Assembly: GCA_020466095.1 (NCBI GenBank)
Contig: CM035806.1
Coordinates: 136,474,180-136,538,179 of the forward strand
DNA: 64,000 nt
Reading direction: 5' to 3'
DNA from: Chlorops oryzae
Lineage: Eukaryota; Arthropoda; Insecta; Diptera; Chloropidae
The notes below the pieces were generated by a model that was not told the origin of the DNA, ran no database searches, and saw nothing but the letters and a program-made list of their open reading frames with translations. The position numbers were made by a program, and so were the translations under genes. Below, in pieces: positions 11,411 to 23,854 of this stretch (positions within the stretch are counted from its first letter, which is position 1; every line of letters begins with the position of its first letter).

Positions 11411-12706
11411 ATTGAGATTGGTGTCAGCCAGCCTAAACCTTTTTTAGCCCCCTTTGGGCCGGCTTTTTCCCCCTTACAAAAAAACGGTTTAAATTTAAAT
11501 TTTCCTTCTTTCTAAATGGCTCTTTCCAGTTCAAAAAATGAAACAAAATAAAAAATTCAAAAAACATTGAAAATTTCCATTCTTTTAAGGTTTTACCGAC
11601 ACACTTTTCGAGGGTAAATCCCTTTTGGGTTTGGTAAAAAGGAATTTTTTAACTAACAAAATATATATGGAAATGGGAGATTTTATAGTAGGCGACCTGA
11701 CAATAGAACACCGACACAGACACACATTTTCAAATAATTTTTTAATATCAAAAGGTGTTTAAGGCCATTAGGGGCCCCATATACCGACTTTTGTTAAATT
11801 TCTTTATGAAAACCGCCCCTTTACCACGCCCACTTTTCAATTTTTTTGAATTATAATCAGAGGCTTATATATGTATACGCTCAAATTCGATGTTTCATGG
11901 AAATATTTCGAAAAAGTTCGATTTTGAGGAAGTTTTGAGATTTTTATGACAGACCCTAGTACTGGAGTTACCCCTAAAAAGCGTCGGATCATGTCCATTT
12001 TCGAACTTGTTCTTACTCATGTCCCCGTGAGCACGCATACCAAATTTCGTTCAAGAAAGCTAACCCTTCGAAAGAAATGTTCGGAAACAAGAAGAAAGGC
12101 TTAAGTCTAAATTTGAAATCCCGGTGACATTATTTCTAATTATATTTTGAAAATCTCCATTTTGGGGTTCAAACCCCACAAAAAATTTTTCCTGCACCTT
12201 TCTTTACATTGAAACCTTAATGGTTGCGAATTTGAAATTCCCACGCCCCTTTTCCAAAATTAGAAAAACCCATTTGTGGGCGTGGCCAGGGGCGGGTCCA
12301 TTTTTTTTCCGGAATTCCCTTTCATTTCGTAACCTATGTTGGAATTTGAAGTTCAAGCCTTTTACTTAAAAAAGTAAACCCATTTGTGGGCGTGGCTGGG
12401 GGAGGCTCCATTTTTTTTAGGATATTCCCCGATTTACCGTTCCAATTTCGATTTTGATTGGTTCGCCGTTTCAAGATTTCCGAAAACACAACATTTGTCC
12501 AAATCGGATTCATTTTTATTGGATCAAGAATATACATTTGCCAATTTCGGACTTGTTTTGCCGTTTAGGAGATTCCGCACAAACAAAACCGGCAGCTGGA
12601 TAAACTAAATTGAAGTTTTTTGTTTCTGTCAAGGAATTTTTTTTAAATATCCAAAACAGCCTTCGCCAATGAGAAACAACCCCTTTAAATAAGACATAAT
12701 ATTAAT
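11411..12706. repeat. Error-rich echo of 8960-10596
   Basis: The segment follows 8960-10596 element by element but has very many single-base deletions and homopolymer changes, so hairpins, the microsatellite and the GTGGGCGTGG blocks are corrupted. Degraded family A (about 11590-12060) and family B (about 12080-12600) can be read. The pattern is like unpolished long-read sequence rather than neutral decay, which would also give many substitutions. Confidence 0.7.
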
Positions 12707-13186
12707 AATAAAGAGAGCTTCCTTTAACGGCCTATGGATCTGGAAGGACCATAGGGCTAGATTTTTGCAATAGATTTTTATAAAAAATTGAATTGCAAAA
12801 TAATAGACTTTTTCATTTTTATTGTATAATAAAGACTATGTCCTTCTTAAAGGAAAAATAGATATGTTTATGTATGTGTGTATATGAATTCTCTGTTGTA
12901 AATGGGACCTTGGTCGACTACGGATTGGTCCTAAAGAGGTGAAGACCGGCCGCCTTTCCACACATTCAACTCACCTCTTTCAGCACCCCAACGGGAAAAT
13001 GTAAGCAAAGTAAGTTAAACATGCAACATACCCATTACGTTAGCAATGAGTTTTTGTAACAGCGATGTCCTTGGAAAATCATGCATAACCATTGTAATTG
13101 AAACTGTAAGCACATGTCAATTTGGTTGTTGTTGGTAAAAAATATAACAAAAATCTTCTACTCCTTACAATTCCGATAACCTGCAC

Positions 13187-13972
13187 AGAGAAAAAAATAA
13201 CTGTAAATTATACCAATTTCGCTCTTAACCGAACAATTTTTGCTCTTAAAATGATCTCAAGAGTTTTTATCTTTTAACCCAACAATGTTATCACTGTTAT
13301 TTTTTTTAAGAGCGAAATTGTTGCGTTAAGAAAGGTGGCTTTTAAAATTTCCGAGCGCGAAAACGGTGGATTGAAATACACAGCTTTTAAAATCTCCAAA
13401 AGCGAAAATTTTGATTTAAAATTGAAAACTTTTAATAATTTCCAAAAGTGACACTGTTGATTAAAAATGCACAGCTGTAGATAATTTTATTATCTATTCG
13501 CAAAAATAATTTCAGAAAAATGTGTTTCCTCCTCTTAACATAACACCAAAAAAAAAACCATCGGATGGACTTCATCCGATTTTGTCACTCCGTTGTCGTG
13601 ACTGCTTTCGCAATGCTTAAAAAGTTCTAAGATGAATAAATGTCTTATATGTCCTATTTTATGAAACAAATGAGAATTAAACCGAACGAAAAGAAATGTA
13701 ATTAAGTGCTCAGTGCTCTTAATTTAAATAGTTTCGCCTTAACAAATTCGATAAAATGTAGTTGGAATAACAGTTTAGCTGTAAAAATCCGAACTTTAAA
13801 TGCGAAAGTATTTAAATCTACGGATTCACTATTAAAGTTACTACTTTCATTCTTAAATGATAGCCAAGAGCGTTTTCATTGTTGGGTTAAAAGCTAAATC
13901 CATTAGATTCAAGAGCGTTTTCTCTAAGAGCGTCGCACTCTTGAATTTACTACGTGTTTTTTTCTCTGTGTG
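13187..13972 (+). mobile_element. CACAGAGAAAAAAA MITE, copy 1
   Basis: The ends are CACAGAGAAAAAAA and TTTTTTTCTCTGTGTG. The 0.79-kb interior is rich in CTCTTAA/AAGAGCGAAA words and holds a block with CATCGGATGGACTTCATCCG. A near-identical copy lies inverted at 47157-47944 and a partial one near 40.1-40.5 kb. No transposase. Confidence 0.75.
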
Positions 13973-13973
13973 G

Positions 13974-15101
13974 TAGAGATGGGCACGGGCCGGGCCGGGC
14001 CTGGGGCCCGCCGGGCCTAGGTAAAAAAATACGGGCTTCGGGCCAAAAAATCAAAAACGGGCTTTTTTCGTGCGGGCCCGGGCCTCAGGTTGAAATCCCG
14101 CAGGCCCGTAGGCCCGTAGGCCCGAAAAGAGGCCCGCTACATATTAAGCACTGAACAATGTTTTTATCGGAAAGGCACTTATTTCATCTGCGGCCTTTTA
14201 CATATATCGATTATTGGCCGATTTTCGATTTGAGAATAGAAGCACAAGTGAAGTTATACGGTTGTGTAAAAGCCGACTTACATTTTCGATGATGAGTAAA
14301 AGAATAAAAATATGTAGGGAGATTTCAAGAATGATAGATATACAGATCACGAAATTAGAATGTTTTATTTGTTCAATTTTTTTCCTATGTTTGGGCTACG
14401 ACATCTCTGTGTTCCTATGCCATTTTTAAGGCCGTTTTCTATCATTGCGTTATTTCGGCAAGTGAAAAGTTTTTGATTAGAACTCAGCTTTGAAAATGGC
14501 TCAGGAGAACAAAGATGTCGCAGCCCAAACATGGGAAAAATGGAACAATAACGTCATTTACAACAAAAATTTCTGATGTCGTAATATGTATCAATATCTC
14601 TCATTCTTGGAGAGATTTCTAATTTCATGATTTTTTTTTAAGAGACTCCTTTTTTTAAGCTTAAATTTAATTTTGAGTTATTTTTTTTTCTATTTGAATG
14701 ACTTTTGCTTTATTTTGTAGCTATAAAAGTATGTACTTATATATAAAACACTAATTTCCTCAAAATATTTCAGAAAGATTATATCCTCACTATTTTTAAT
14801 ATTTCTAAAATAAATGTAAAAAAAAACTACTTTTATATATAATACACTCAGTTATGTAGTCGAAGAAAAAATAAAAAATATGTTTATATGTAATACACTC
14901 TGTTATATAGTCGAAGAACTTCTTACTACTGCAACTACAAACTAATTTTTTTTGATCATTTTTTTCGGGCCGGGCTGGGCCGGGCTGGGCCGGGCCGGAC
15001 CTCTTTGAAAATTTTCCGGTCCGGGCCGGGACAGGCCCGGAAAAATCTACGTCGGGTCGGGCCGGGCCGGGCCTCAAAATTGAGGCCCGTGCCCATCTCT
15101 A
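13974..15101. mobile_element. Non-autonomous hAT-like element with 8-bp TSD
   Basis: The ends TAGAGATGGGCACGGGCC and GGCCCGTGCCCATCTCTA are perfect inverted repeats. They are flanked by identical CTGTGTGG (13966-13973 and 15102-15109), the 8-bp duplication expected of hAT elements. Subterminal regions are dense in GGGCC words. The middle (about 14310-14625) holds a long imperfect palindrome around TGGGCTACGACATCT. No transposase frame is visible. It sits in the end of the CACAGAG MITE. Confidence 0.85.
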
Positions 15102-15425
15102 CTGTGTGGTAATGCATAGTTCCACTTCTTTGAATTTATAATTGAATCATTAAAATACATAACTCATGTATGACGTATTTTCCCGTTGGGGTCTGCGCTT
15201 TTTATTCCCAAAGAAAACCCATCAGTGTGACAACTAGAGATGCGAATTGTCAGCATTGCTATCGATATTTTGATATCGAATATTACTAAAGAAGAAGATC
15301 GATTGATTTCCAGCAATAAGGGACTGGCTTTCCTTAAATAATGAGGGTTTCATTTCCTCATCGGCATAGAAATTTTAATAAGTATTATTTAGGATCCGCA
15401 AGAGCTGCACGGAAGTAATCAGAAA

Positions 15426-15974
15426 ACAAGTAAGAAAGCTAAAGTCGGTCAAGCCCGACTTTGAAATACCCAGCGTGCCGACATTATGAGCGCACTGTGT
15501 TTTGTTTATCTTTTTGTGGGCGTGGCAGTGGGCGGGCCACATAAAATATTTCCTACACCTTTCATTCGCCTTGGTAAACCTATGTTGCGAATTTAAAGCT
15601 TCTACGCCATTTACTTCACAAGAAGTACACCAAATATCAATGGAATATGTTGAGTGGTTCGCAAGTTACAAGCATTTTACTGAAAACACAATAAATTCAT
15701 TTGTGGGCGTGGCAGTGGGCGGATGTCTCACATTTTTACTTAGGATTATAATCGGACCCCGATATACATGTGTACCAAAATTCGACTTCATTGGTTCAGC
15801 CGTTTCGGAGGAGACGGACGGACGGACAGACGGACAGACGCCTATGTCTAAATCGATTCAGTTTTTGATCCTGATCATTTCTATATATATTTTTCTATAT
15901 TTTCAGAGCTTAATTCTCCCTGTTACAAGATTCGCAAAAAACTAATAACATATACCCCGCTTACGCTGGGTATA
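15426..15974 (-). mobile_element. Helentron/DINE-like family B, near complete
   Basis: It begins ACAAGTAAGAAAGC, has the GTCGGTCAAGCCCGAC hairpin, GTGGGCGTGGCAGTGGGCGG blocks and a GACGGACGGACAGACGGACA microsatellite, and ends CTTACGCTGGGTATA. The open frame across it is not a gene. Confidence 0.75.
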
Positions 15975-15975
15975 A

Positions 15976-16881
15976 AAAGGGTATGGCGGGTTGCGGCGTC
16001 ATGAAAGGAATTTTTAAATTTTGTTGATTTTTCGATAGGTGCCATCTAAAAACACTGTGGAGACTACTTTTTAGATTTTTTTTTTTTTGAATGGTCCTTG
16101 AAATATCCTTTAAAATCCTTTTTTTTAAGGTTTTTTTCCAAATTTTATATCTCAACAACCAATTGAGATAGAGAGACGATCTAAACAGATTCTGTTAGAT
16201 AATAAAACAAGGAAGCCAAAAACAATTTTAAAATTTTTACACTGAGAAAAATATTTTCAAAAAACCAATAAGAAAATTTTGAATATTTTTTTTCAGTGTA
16301 TTCCCAGTTTGACGTCACTCTACAAATTTTTTTAAAATATACCTCTAAGTATTTGCTTTCATTAAAAAAAAAACGTTTCGTTCAAATTAAATGGCGCAAT
16401 AGTGAGATATTCAAAAAACTACAAGTGCACATAGATGCTCTAGTACTAATATCCAGTACAAATGTGCCAAAATGATATAAAACTCATTACTCATACGGCA
16501 TGTTTTTAAAAATGTAATATCTCCAGAAATAATTAAGATAAAAAGATGAAACAAACGGTGAGTTATTGTTAATAAGACAAGGAATTTTTTTTTAATATTC
16601 AAAAGGTTTTACAAAAACTGAAATACACTGAAAAAAATATTTCAATTTTTGTTTTCTTTTTTGTGCAAAAATTTTTCTCAGTGTAAATTTTAAAAATAAA
16701 TTTTCTATATTTCTTGTCTTATTAACAATAACTCACCGTTTGTTTCATCTTTTTATCTTAATTTTTTCTGGAAAGTAGTAGTGTCCACAGTATTTTTAGA
16801 TGGCACCTATCGAACAATCAACAAAATTTAAAAACTCCTTTCATGATGCCGCATGCTTTTGCTTAACCCGCCAGACCCTTT
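15976..16881. mobile_element. Long-inverted-repeat element, AAAGGGTMTGGCGGGTT ends
   Basis: About 75-bp arms face each other (left from 15976, right to 16881), both with GGCGGGTT, TCATGAAAGGA, TTTGTTGATT and GATAGGTGCCATCTAAAAA. The interior is AT-rich and itself folds back. Related single ends lie near 20640-20757. Exact ends and TSD are unclear. Confidence 0.65.
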
Positions 16882-16980
16882 CTATTTTTTCTAATTTAGC
16901 TTTTTTCATTGAACTCAATGAACTCACGTATGTCGAGCATCTTATACATACATATGTGGGTATTTCGATTCCTCACTCTG

Positions 16981-17788
16981 CACTTGTGTTGTTTCGTTGA
17001 TTTCTCTAAGTTTGGATTGGTTAATGGTGAATAGGAAATTAATCCAATTGAAGAGCGTGAAAATCAATTCCTTTAAGAAAATTCGCTTGCATAGTTTCCT
17101 GTAGAATCATGAAGCCAAAAATCCGATATTTGGGTTAAGGGGTTATTCTTATGTAACCGTTTTAAATGTGGTTTTTATAATTTTCCATATTTCTATATAT
17201 AACCTATTGAATGAAAATATGCTGTAAAACAATCAGACGGATATTCCAAGTATTAAAAAAGTTTCAACCCGTACCGCCGACGCGCCCTAAGCAACTTGTA
17301 CTAGCTCTGGAAACTTCATTATTTAAGCTTCCGAATAGAATTCAAAAAATGTGAAGTGGGCGTGGCAAACGGCTAGTTTTCATAAAAATCAGAGCTTTCA
17401 CAGCATGTTGAATGCGTGGACTACATTTTATTTAAATAGAGCCCTCAGAGCGCTCAGCCAACTAGTTGGTAGCGCGCCTTTAAGCCGAATTTTACTCAAC
17501 ATTTGCACAACAGTTGAGTTGGCTGAATGCGCCCATTGCCAGGCTCGCCTGACTATAACACCCTTGCTTGTGTTTGTTTCGGTCTTTATCGTTAAATATC
17601 TTATGATTCCTTTGTTTTCTGCTTTGCTTTGAAGATTTCTAAGATTAAAAAAAATATATATATATTTATATATATATATACATATATATATAATAATAAT
17701 AATAATCTCATGCGTTGCATGAAATCATTTTTCTGGTAAGTACAACGAAACAAAGCCTGTCCAACATAACTACATTGTTATTTGATGA
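16981..17788. repeat. Direct duplication, copy 2 (with partner at 10592-11410)
   Basis: The copy differs from its partner by only a few bases over about 0.8 kb. It contains the same 93-codon frame, the same family A end and the same TA-rich microsatellite. Confidence 0.85.
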
Positions 17789-19386
17789 GAAAATTGTATA
17801 ATCTCTATTGTTTGAATGAATTATAGCTGAAGCGCTGACTTTTTAGTTTTAAAGAACATTATTGTTATTTATGGTCTAAATATGATGAATGCACATCAAA
17901 AGAAGCGCACGATACAAAAGACCTGAAGCCTCATGGTGGAAACGGAAAATGAAAAAATAAAATGAAAGTAAATATTTAAAAAAAAATAAAATAATCTTGA
18001 AGAAGAAAAGAAACTACGAGGACAAAAATTCAATATCCACAGCATTGCTACTGAAGGAATTTGTCAGTGAGAGGCCGCAGTTCGTTCCGAAGCAATCGTA
18101 ATGATTGTTCACCTGATAGCGAGCAATTTAAATACAACGGAAATTCAAGAAAATGGCCAATTCATTTGTTATGTCCTTGGGAACCAGCGCACAGTGGTTC
18201 GGCTTCATACATTTTTTGGAATAAATTATAAGGAGTTCTTTTAGGGTAATGCACTTTGCTACACGTGGGTCTATAGATAATATGAAAAAAGTTTGAAAGT
18301 TTCATCAAAATTGGCCACGCCCACCACCCACCTCCTATACACCCCAGAAAGTTATTTTCATATAAAGCTTTTATTTTTGACCCTAATATCGAAAAACTTA
18401 ACCCAAACCTGAAAAATAACAATATAAGCCCACTCTGAGAAATTCATCAAAATCGGCTACGCCCACCACCCTCACACCCCCAAAAGACTATTAATATATA
18501 TATATATAAATGTTATCCAACCTCTCTTTTACTTTTAATTCGTTAAAAAAGCTTTTACTACTTATGCAGTTGGTGTTGCTAACTAAACTTCGTTATAATT
18601 AATTTTAATAAGCAAATATTAACTATAGTTAACTTTACCCTAAAAATATGCTATACTTTTTGTCCCATTTTGCAAGCTTCTCATTATATAAAAGTGCTTA
18701 TAATTTGAAAAGATATCAGTTATTCATTTTTCAGTGATAATAAATTTCGAAAGTTCTGATTTTTTTCCAACCAAATCGCCAATCGACAAAACTGGACTTG
18801 CCCTGCAATAATCAAAATATTTTGAATTAGCGCAAATATGCGCAATAAATATTAATGCCATATGAAAGAGTAATGTTCAACATATAATTGAGCCTCCAAA
18901 GTTTGAGTATCCCGCAGTACCTTCACTAGTTTTGCTCCCCATAAAACACAATTTATAATCGAAATTCTACTCAAAAACTACAGAGAATAAAGGCTTCAAT
19001 TAACAAAGATAATGAACAAATACGTAAAACTCTTCATAACATAAAAATCTGTATACCTTTCACTATACTGTCCATGGTTGACTTTTATTTTTGACGTCCG
19101 CCTTTTGAAATAAATTCCAATTGAAAAGAAACTTTGTTGACAACACATTGAACTGAAATAATAGTGGTACTCTTGCAGCTTCGGAAATGCCTTCGCAACT
19201 TTTCCCATCGTAAGTTTTCATATAAATTTTGACAGTTGTGTGACAAATTTCTCATTTCCCACAATTTGCGAAGCTGCATGAGTCCCACTAATACTTCTCA
19301 GAAACGTATGTTTTTATAGTGCTGCCAGATGCTGAGACTGCAAAAAACAATTATTCTTTTTGTACTTTCTTCTGGCAACGCTGTAA
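17789..19386. other. Intronic sequence, no gene recognised
   Basis: The 18290-18490 part has two passages with GCCCACCACCC that resemble text near 48930-48960, so an old dispersed repeat is likely. A (TA)n run lies near 18493-18508. The rest is unremarkable AT-rich DNA. Confidence 0.4.
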
Positions 19387-21288
19387 CCCTAGTGGCACCG
19401 GTCGTTACATAGGGCTTTATGAAGCGCTTTTAAAACAAATGCCTAGTTTCAAAGTGATTTCATAGATGTTTGTGTAACGCTTTTGGAATCAAAAAAGCCC
19501 AAGAGGCGGAGCCTGTTGCAACTTAATTTATAGTTGCATAAGGAAGTTACATAATCTTAGTAGAAACAAACGAAAAATAGAATTCTGACTTTTGGTACCA
19601 AACATATTCATTATGAAACTAAAAAAAATATTTCAATAAGGAAGTGGTTGCAAAAATGTTGCAAAATTTTTTCCATTTGACTTTGCTTTTATAATTGACA
19701 GAAACCAAATACATAGTGCAAATGCTTTCATTTTATGAAAATATATAATTGAAATTCTGACTTGCATCAAAACAAAACTTCAGTGCCCTTAAAGATTTAT
19801 GGTGAAATGTATTTTTCTACCACTTATATTTTTCACGCGCCTTCGATCAAATAAAAATTACGAATTTTTATTGATATCTTAATACCTATAAACATAAATT
19901 TTTCTTGTTTATAAAAAGTGTGGTTATGGAATTCTAATTTTTCATTTATATGAATCATTTATTGTGAATATTGTTGATGAAAATGATTTGTGAATGCATA
20001 ATTGCACGTTTTCGCAATCTAGTGATAATAAAAATTCAAATCGAAACTTAAAGAAAATAAATTAAATTGTATTCATTGTCATCAGCAGAGCATCTAAAAG
20101 TAAGCAAAGTTAGCACCTAAAAGTATACTCTGGTGCACGAATAAAGTGACCAAGCTCAAAAAATAACTTTTATGAGTTTAAGTACTGTATTTTGTGTTAG
20201 AAAATCGCAGTCAGATATATGAAATTCAGGTTTTCAAAGAAGTTATTTATTCGTACGACAAATGCATTGAGAAATATTTTGCAAAACGGATTCGAAGACA
20301 ATCACTGTCGCATTCAAAATTGTAATAAAATTAGCAAATGTGGGACTGCAAACGAATGGTCACTTTATGCACTAATCAAGGAATTTATTGCATATGGACG
20401 TACATGTATGTAAGCTTGCAGGTGGACGTACATGTATGTAAGCTTGAGTGGCTAAGAATTAGGCAAATAATAGAACTGTTGCACGTCAACGTATTAAGTT
20501 TTCAGTATTTTTATTCCATTTCCCAGACAAATTTCGTAGTTTTTCACAACTTTCGAACATTTATATCTTCTTTTTCAGTTTTATCCATTACTTTGAAAAC
20601 CGGCTTAGTAAAAAAAGGGCTTTCAAGGATATTTCAAAGACACTGGGCAATAGAAACCTAAAAATCGGATTCTACAGTGTTTTTAGATAATATCCATTCA
20701 AAAATCAACAAAACTTTAAAATCCCTTTCAGTGGGCCGCAGTTGGCTATACCCTTTATGCCTTGGTACTAATTATTTTCATTACGCCGCACATGCTTGCA
20801 GATATGTGCGTTCGTCTGTATAGTACGCTAGGCCAGCTGATTATCCTAAACAGCTGATCTTAAAAAACAAATGACATATTTTTTGATCCCTAAAATATGC
20901 CTTCAGTATATTTTAAGAGTCAAAAAGAATATTTTTAATAGCATACTTATTACTTCAATCATTGTTACATAAACCGCTATGTAACCCATTTGCAACTTAC
21001 AAAGTAGAAGTTTCGAAGCGAAGTTAGTGCAACTATTTTAAAACATCATAGCTCCTCCCTTTTTGACAACAAAAAGTACGGAAAGTTGCAAAGCGTAGTT
21101 TCATAAACAGCTTTGGTAACTTGCAACTAAATTTTGGTTTTTAAACTACTTGTATAACTTAAGTAGTTTGTTATAACTACTTTGCATTATCTATGCAACT
21201 GGAAATGTTTTTTGAAACGCCAATGCACCCCTTATGCAACAAGGACTATTTTTTTTTCTTAAAAAGATGTTACCAAGTGCCACTAGGG
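19387..21288. mobile_element. Putative TIR element, CCCTAGTGGCAC ends
   Basis: CCCTAGTGGCAC (19387-19398) and GTGCCACTAGGG (21277-21288) form inverted ends, with weaker similarity continuing inward (GGT, GTTACAT). The interior is dotted with GCAACTT and TTGCAAC words near both ends, as in subterminal repeats of some DNA transposons. No transposase or clear TSD. The 4-kb duplication starts inside it at 21026. Confidence 0.45.
20399..20446 (+). repeat. Small tandem duplication
   Basis: The word GGACGTACATGTATGTAAGC occurs twice in a row about 25 bp apart. Confidence 0.8.
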
Positions 21289-21427
21289 AAGGAACGTGCA
21301 CGCGGCCATCGTTGACATTTAATTGATCTACAATTACTTGTAATGGGGATTCAAAAAAATTAGAGAATCTTACAAAAAGAAAAAATGTTAATTTCCTACT
21401 TTTTGAAGAAAGCGAAATTAACCTCTC

Positions 21428-21434
<7 letters not shown>

Positions 21435-21476
<42 letters not shown>
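21435..21476 (+). repeat. (GA)n microsatellite
   Basis: It lies in duplication copy 1; the matching run in copy 2 (27045-27080) is shorter. Confidence 0.95.
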
Positions 21477-21480
<4 letters not shown>

Positions 21481-23854
21481 AAAAAAAAGTAAATTATTGA
21501 TAAATAAATATCCGGAAAATTATTTTCCCAAGTGGTGGACAATACTTATTACACTTCTTCCTCTCCCAATTAAAAGACTTGAAATTTAAATCGGAATGAG
21601 AACCGTAATCACAAGTTTCTCATAAGAACCTAATCTATGTAGAAATCCGAACGATGATCACAAGCAAAAATCGACAAAATAGACTTCTCTCCGAATTCAG
21701 TTGGTTGATATCTTATATTGATATTTCCCAAATGGAAGTCCTTAGGGCACCTGCACACGAGCGGTAGTTCGCGGCGCGTTGCGGCGCTGCGCGTTTCAAA
21801 GTACCTACACAGAAATGAATGGAAGCCTTTACACGAGCGTGCGTTGACTAGCGGCAAATTTTCGCCGCACGAGTTTCTCTGCGCCGCAGCGGTAACGCTG
21901 CGGTTTTGCGTTGTAGAGGTATTCGTGGATGTAAAAAATGAAAAATAACGCGACATAAAGGACCGCTTGCGGGATAATGGACGCTATTATCGACGAAAAA
22001 TTTTTTAATTCGATTTTAACCATCTATCATAATATATGAAATAAGCAGAAAAAAATGTTTTTTCGTGTCCAAGGGTTTTATTAACCCTTTTTTGCATGAA
22101 ATATTGAAAATTTGGACAAAATTTGTTCCCTATTAAAAGGTTCGTAAACTCTTTACTGCTGTTTCCATCGTTCCGCACCGCAGACTTGCAGGTACCGTTA
22201 TAAACCATGCTACATGGTCTGATCTCATTATAGCCTGGACATTGTTACGAGTCTGAGTGGCGTTCAGCCTAATGAACCTTCTAGTAGTTTGTTGCAATTA
22301 TAAGCGAAATGAAATCCACTGGACTTACTTCGGCCTTCGTCCTGTACTTTGTACTTGGCAATTCATCTGACGCCATTTAACTACTTATCGTGTCCGTCAC
22401 TCTGTCTGTGTGTCTGTCTGTCTGTCTGCCTGTTTGTCTGTTTGCCTTCGACTCTGGAGAGTGATGACAACGAGCAATTATTCCACCAAACGCTAATCAT
22501 ATCTGAAAGACGCATTCAAGCTAAGCTCCTTTAAGGATTTTCTCCCTTACAACGTCTACGACGAGAGCCATCTTTTCGTGTTCTTTCTCATCGTTCCATC
22601 TTAATTTCGCCTTTATTTTTTGTTTGTTTATTTGTTTCCGTTGCTTGAACTTTCGTTTAGGTCGAAAATTAGGAATAGGAAGGGTGTGACGTCATTGAAG
22701 GCTCACCAAATCGTTTATTGCAAAACTTTTCATATTTCGCACCATCGTTGCTCTCGTTGTCAACGCCGCCAACGTCGCAATCGTCATGGTCGCGGTGTTG
22801 CTTTAAATGACAAGAAGCGAATTTTTGAAGCCGAAAATGAATGGCTTCACTAATACAACATTGAGCACTTTAACCGGATGTGATTTTCTTCGGAAAGGAA
22901 ACTTTCTTTCATCGAAAACAAATATAAATATATACTTTCAAATTGAATGATCAACAAAAATGTTTGAAAAACTTTTGCAGCTTCCTTTCAACGATAATTT
23001 GTTGGTAATATTTTAAGAACGAAAAAAAAAAGAGAAAACCAACACTTTCTGGGATTATGTTTTGAATGGGGATGATATTTTTTGTTCATTCAAAACGTTT
23101 TACGCGAATTTATTTATAAGCAGTGTACTTTCCCCAAGTAATTGAACACTTTAAAAGGGCTACATCCTACAGATGTTGACGTTTTCGTTAGCAGGCAGGC
23201 TAAAACCACCATGAAAATGCTCCTTGACTTCTTTAAAGCATCTATCTATCTGTTCTCACATTCTTGTACAGCAACTTGTTTCCAATTCTGTGTGATTGCC
23301 CCTCTAAATTTCCCATTTCGTATCACGTTCGGAGACTGCTTGCTATCCGCACATGAAACAGAGCACCAGTGTATGAGTAATATTTCTCTGATCACAATAC
23401 GTATACGTCGAAGTGGCCAGAAACATGCAATCGCATTGAAATTTCGCAGGGAAATTGCTAGTTTCGCTTTTCGTGAGCCCTTGGTGCTTAAGGTTAGCGC
23501 AACTATTTGTGCAAAAAAAAAAAAGAAAAACCCAAAACGAAAATGTGTTCTTACGCCGGAAAACGACCATTAAAATAGTATTATTATATTACCTACACAA
23601 AAATTGAAGAAAAAAAGTTGTGGGCCCATCTCAGCAAACAACACTTTTGTTTGGATCTCAAAAGTGGGGGCCTTGGTTCACCTATATCATATTTCACCCT
23701 TAAATTCATTCGCATCCGATTTCTATCACTAAAATACCATTGATTTTGCTCATAATAAACTATGAAAAATAACCAACAAAAAAGTGTTTTTTTTTGGAAA
23801 ATTTTTCAAGTATAATTTGCCTTCCCCAGGTAGCTTATTCTATCCCAAAATAAA

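Larger units (their letters stand above)
12986..15190. mobile_element. Outer TIR element, CCCCAACGGGAAAAT ends, host of nested insertions
   Basis: CCCCAACGGGAAAAT at the left and its complement ATTTTCCCGTTGGGG at 15176-15190 form inverted ends. Between them lie the CACAGAG MITE and the hAT-like element. Without the insertions the outer element would be only about 290 bp. No target duplication is evident. Confidence 0.5.

Noticed and set aside
10963..17632. 93-codon protein found twice
   Set aside because: It lies in a duplicated repeat segment that includes a Helentron-like end; the frame has no known motif.
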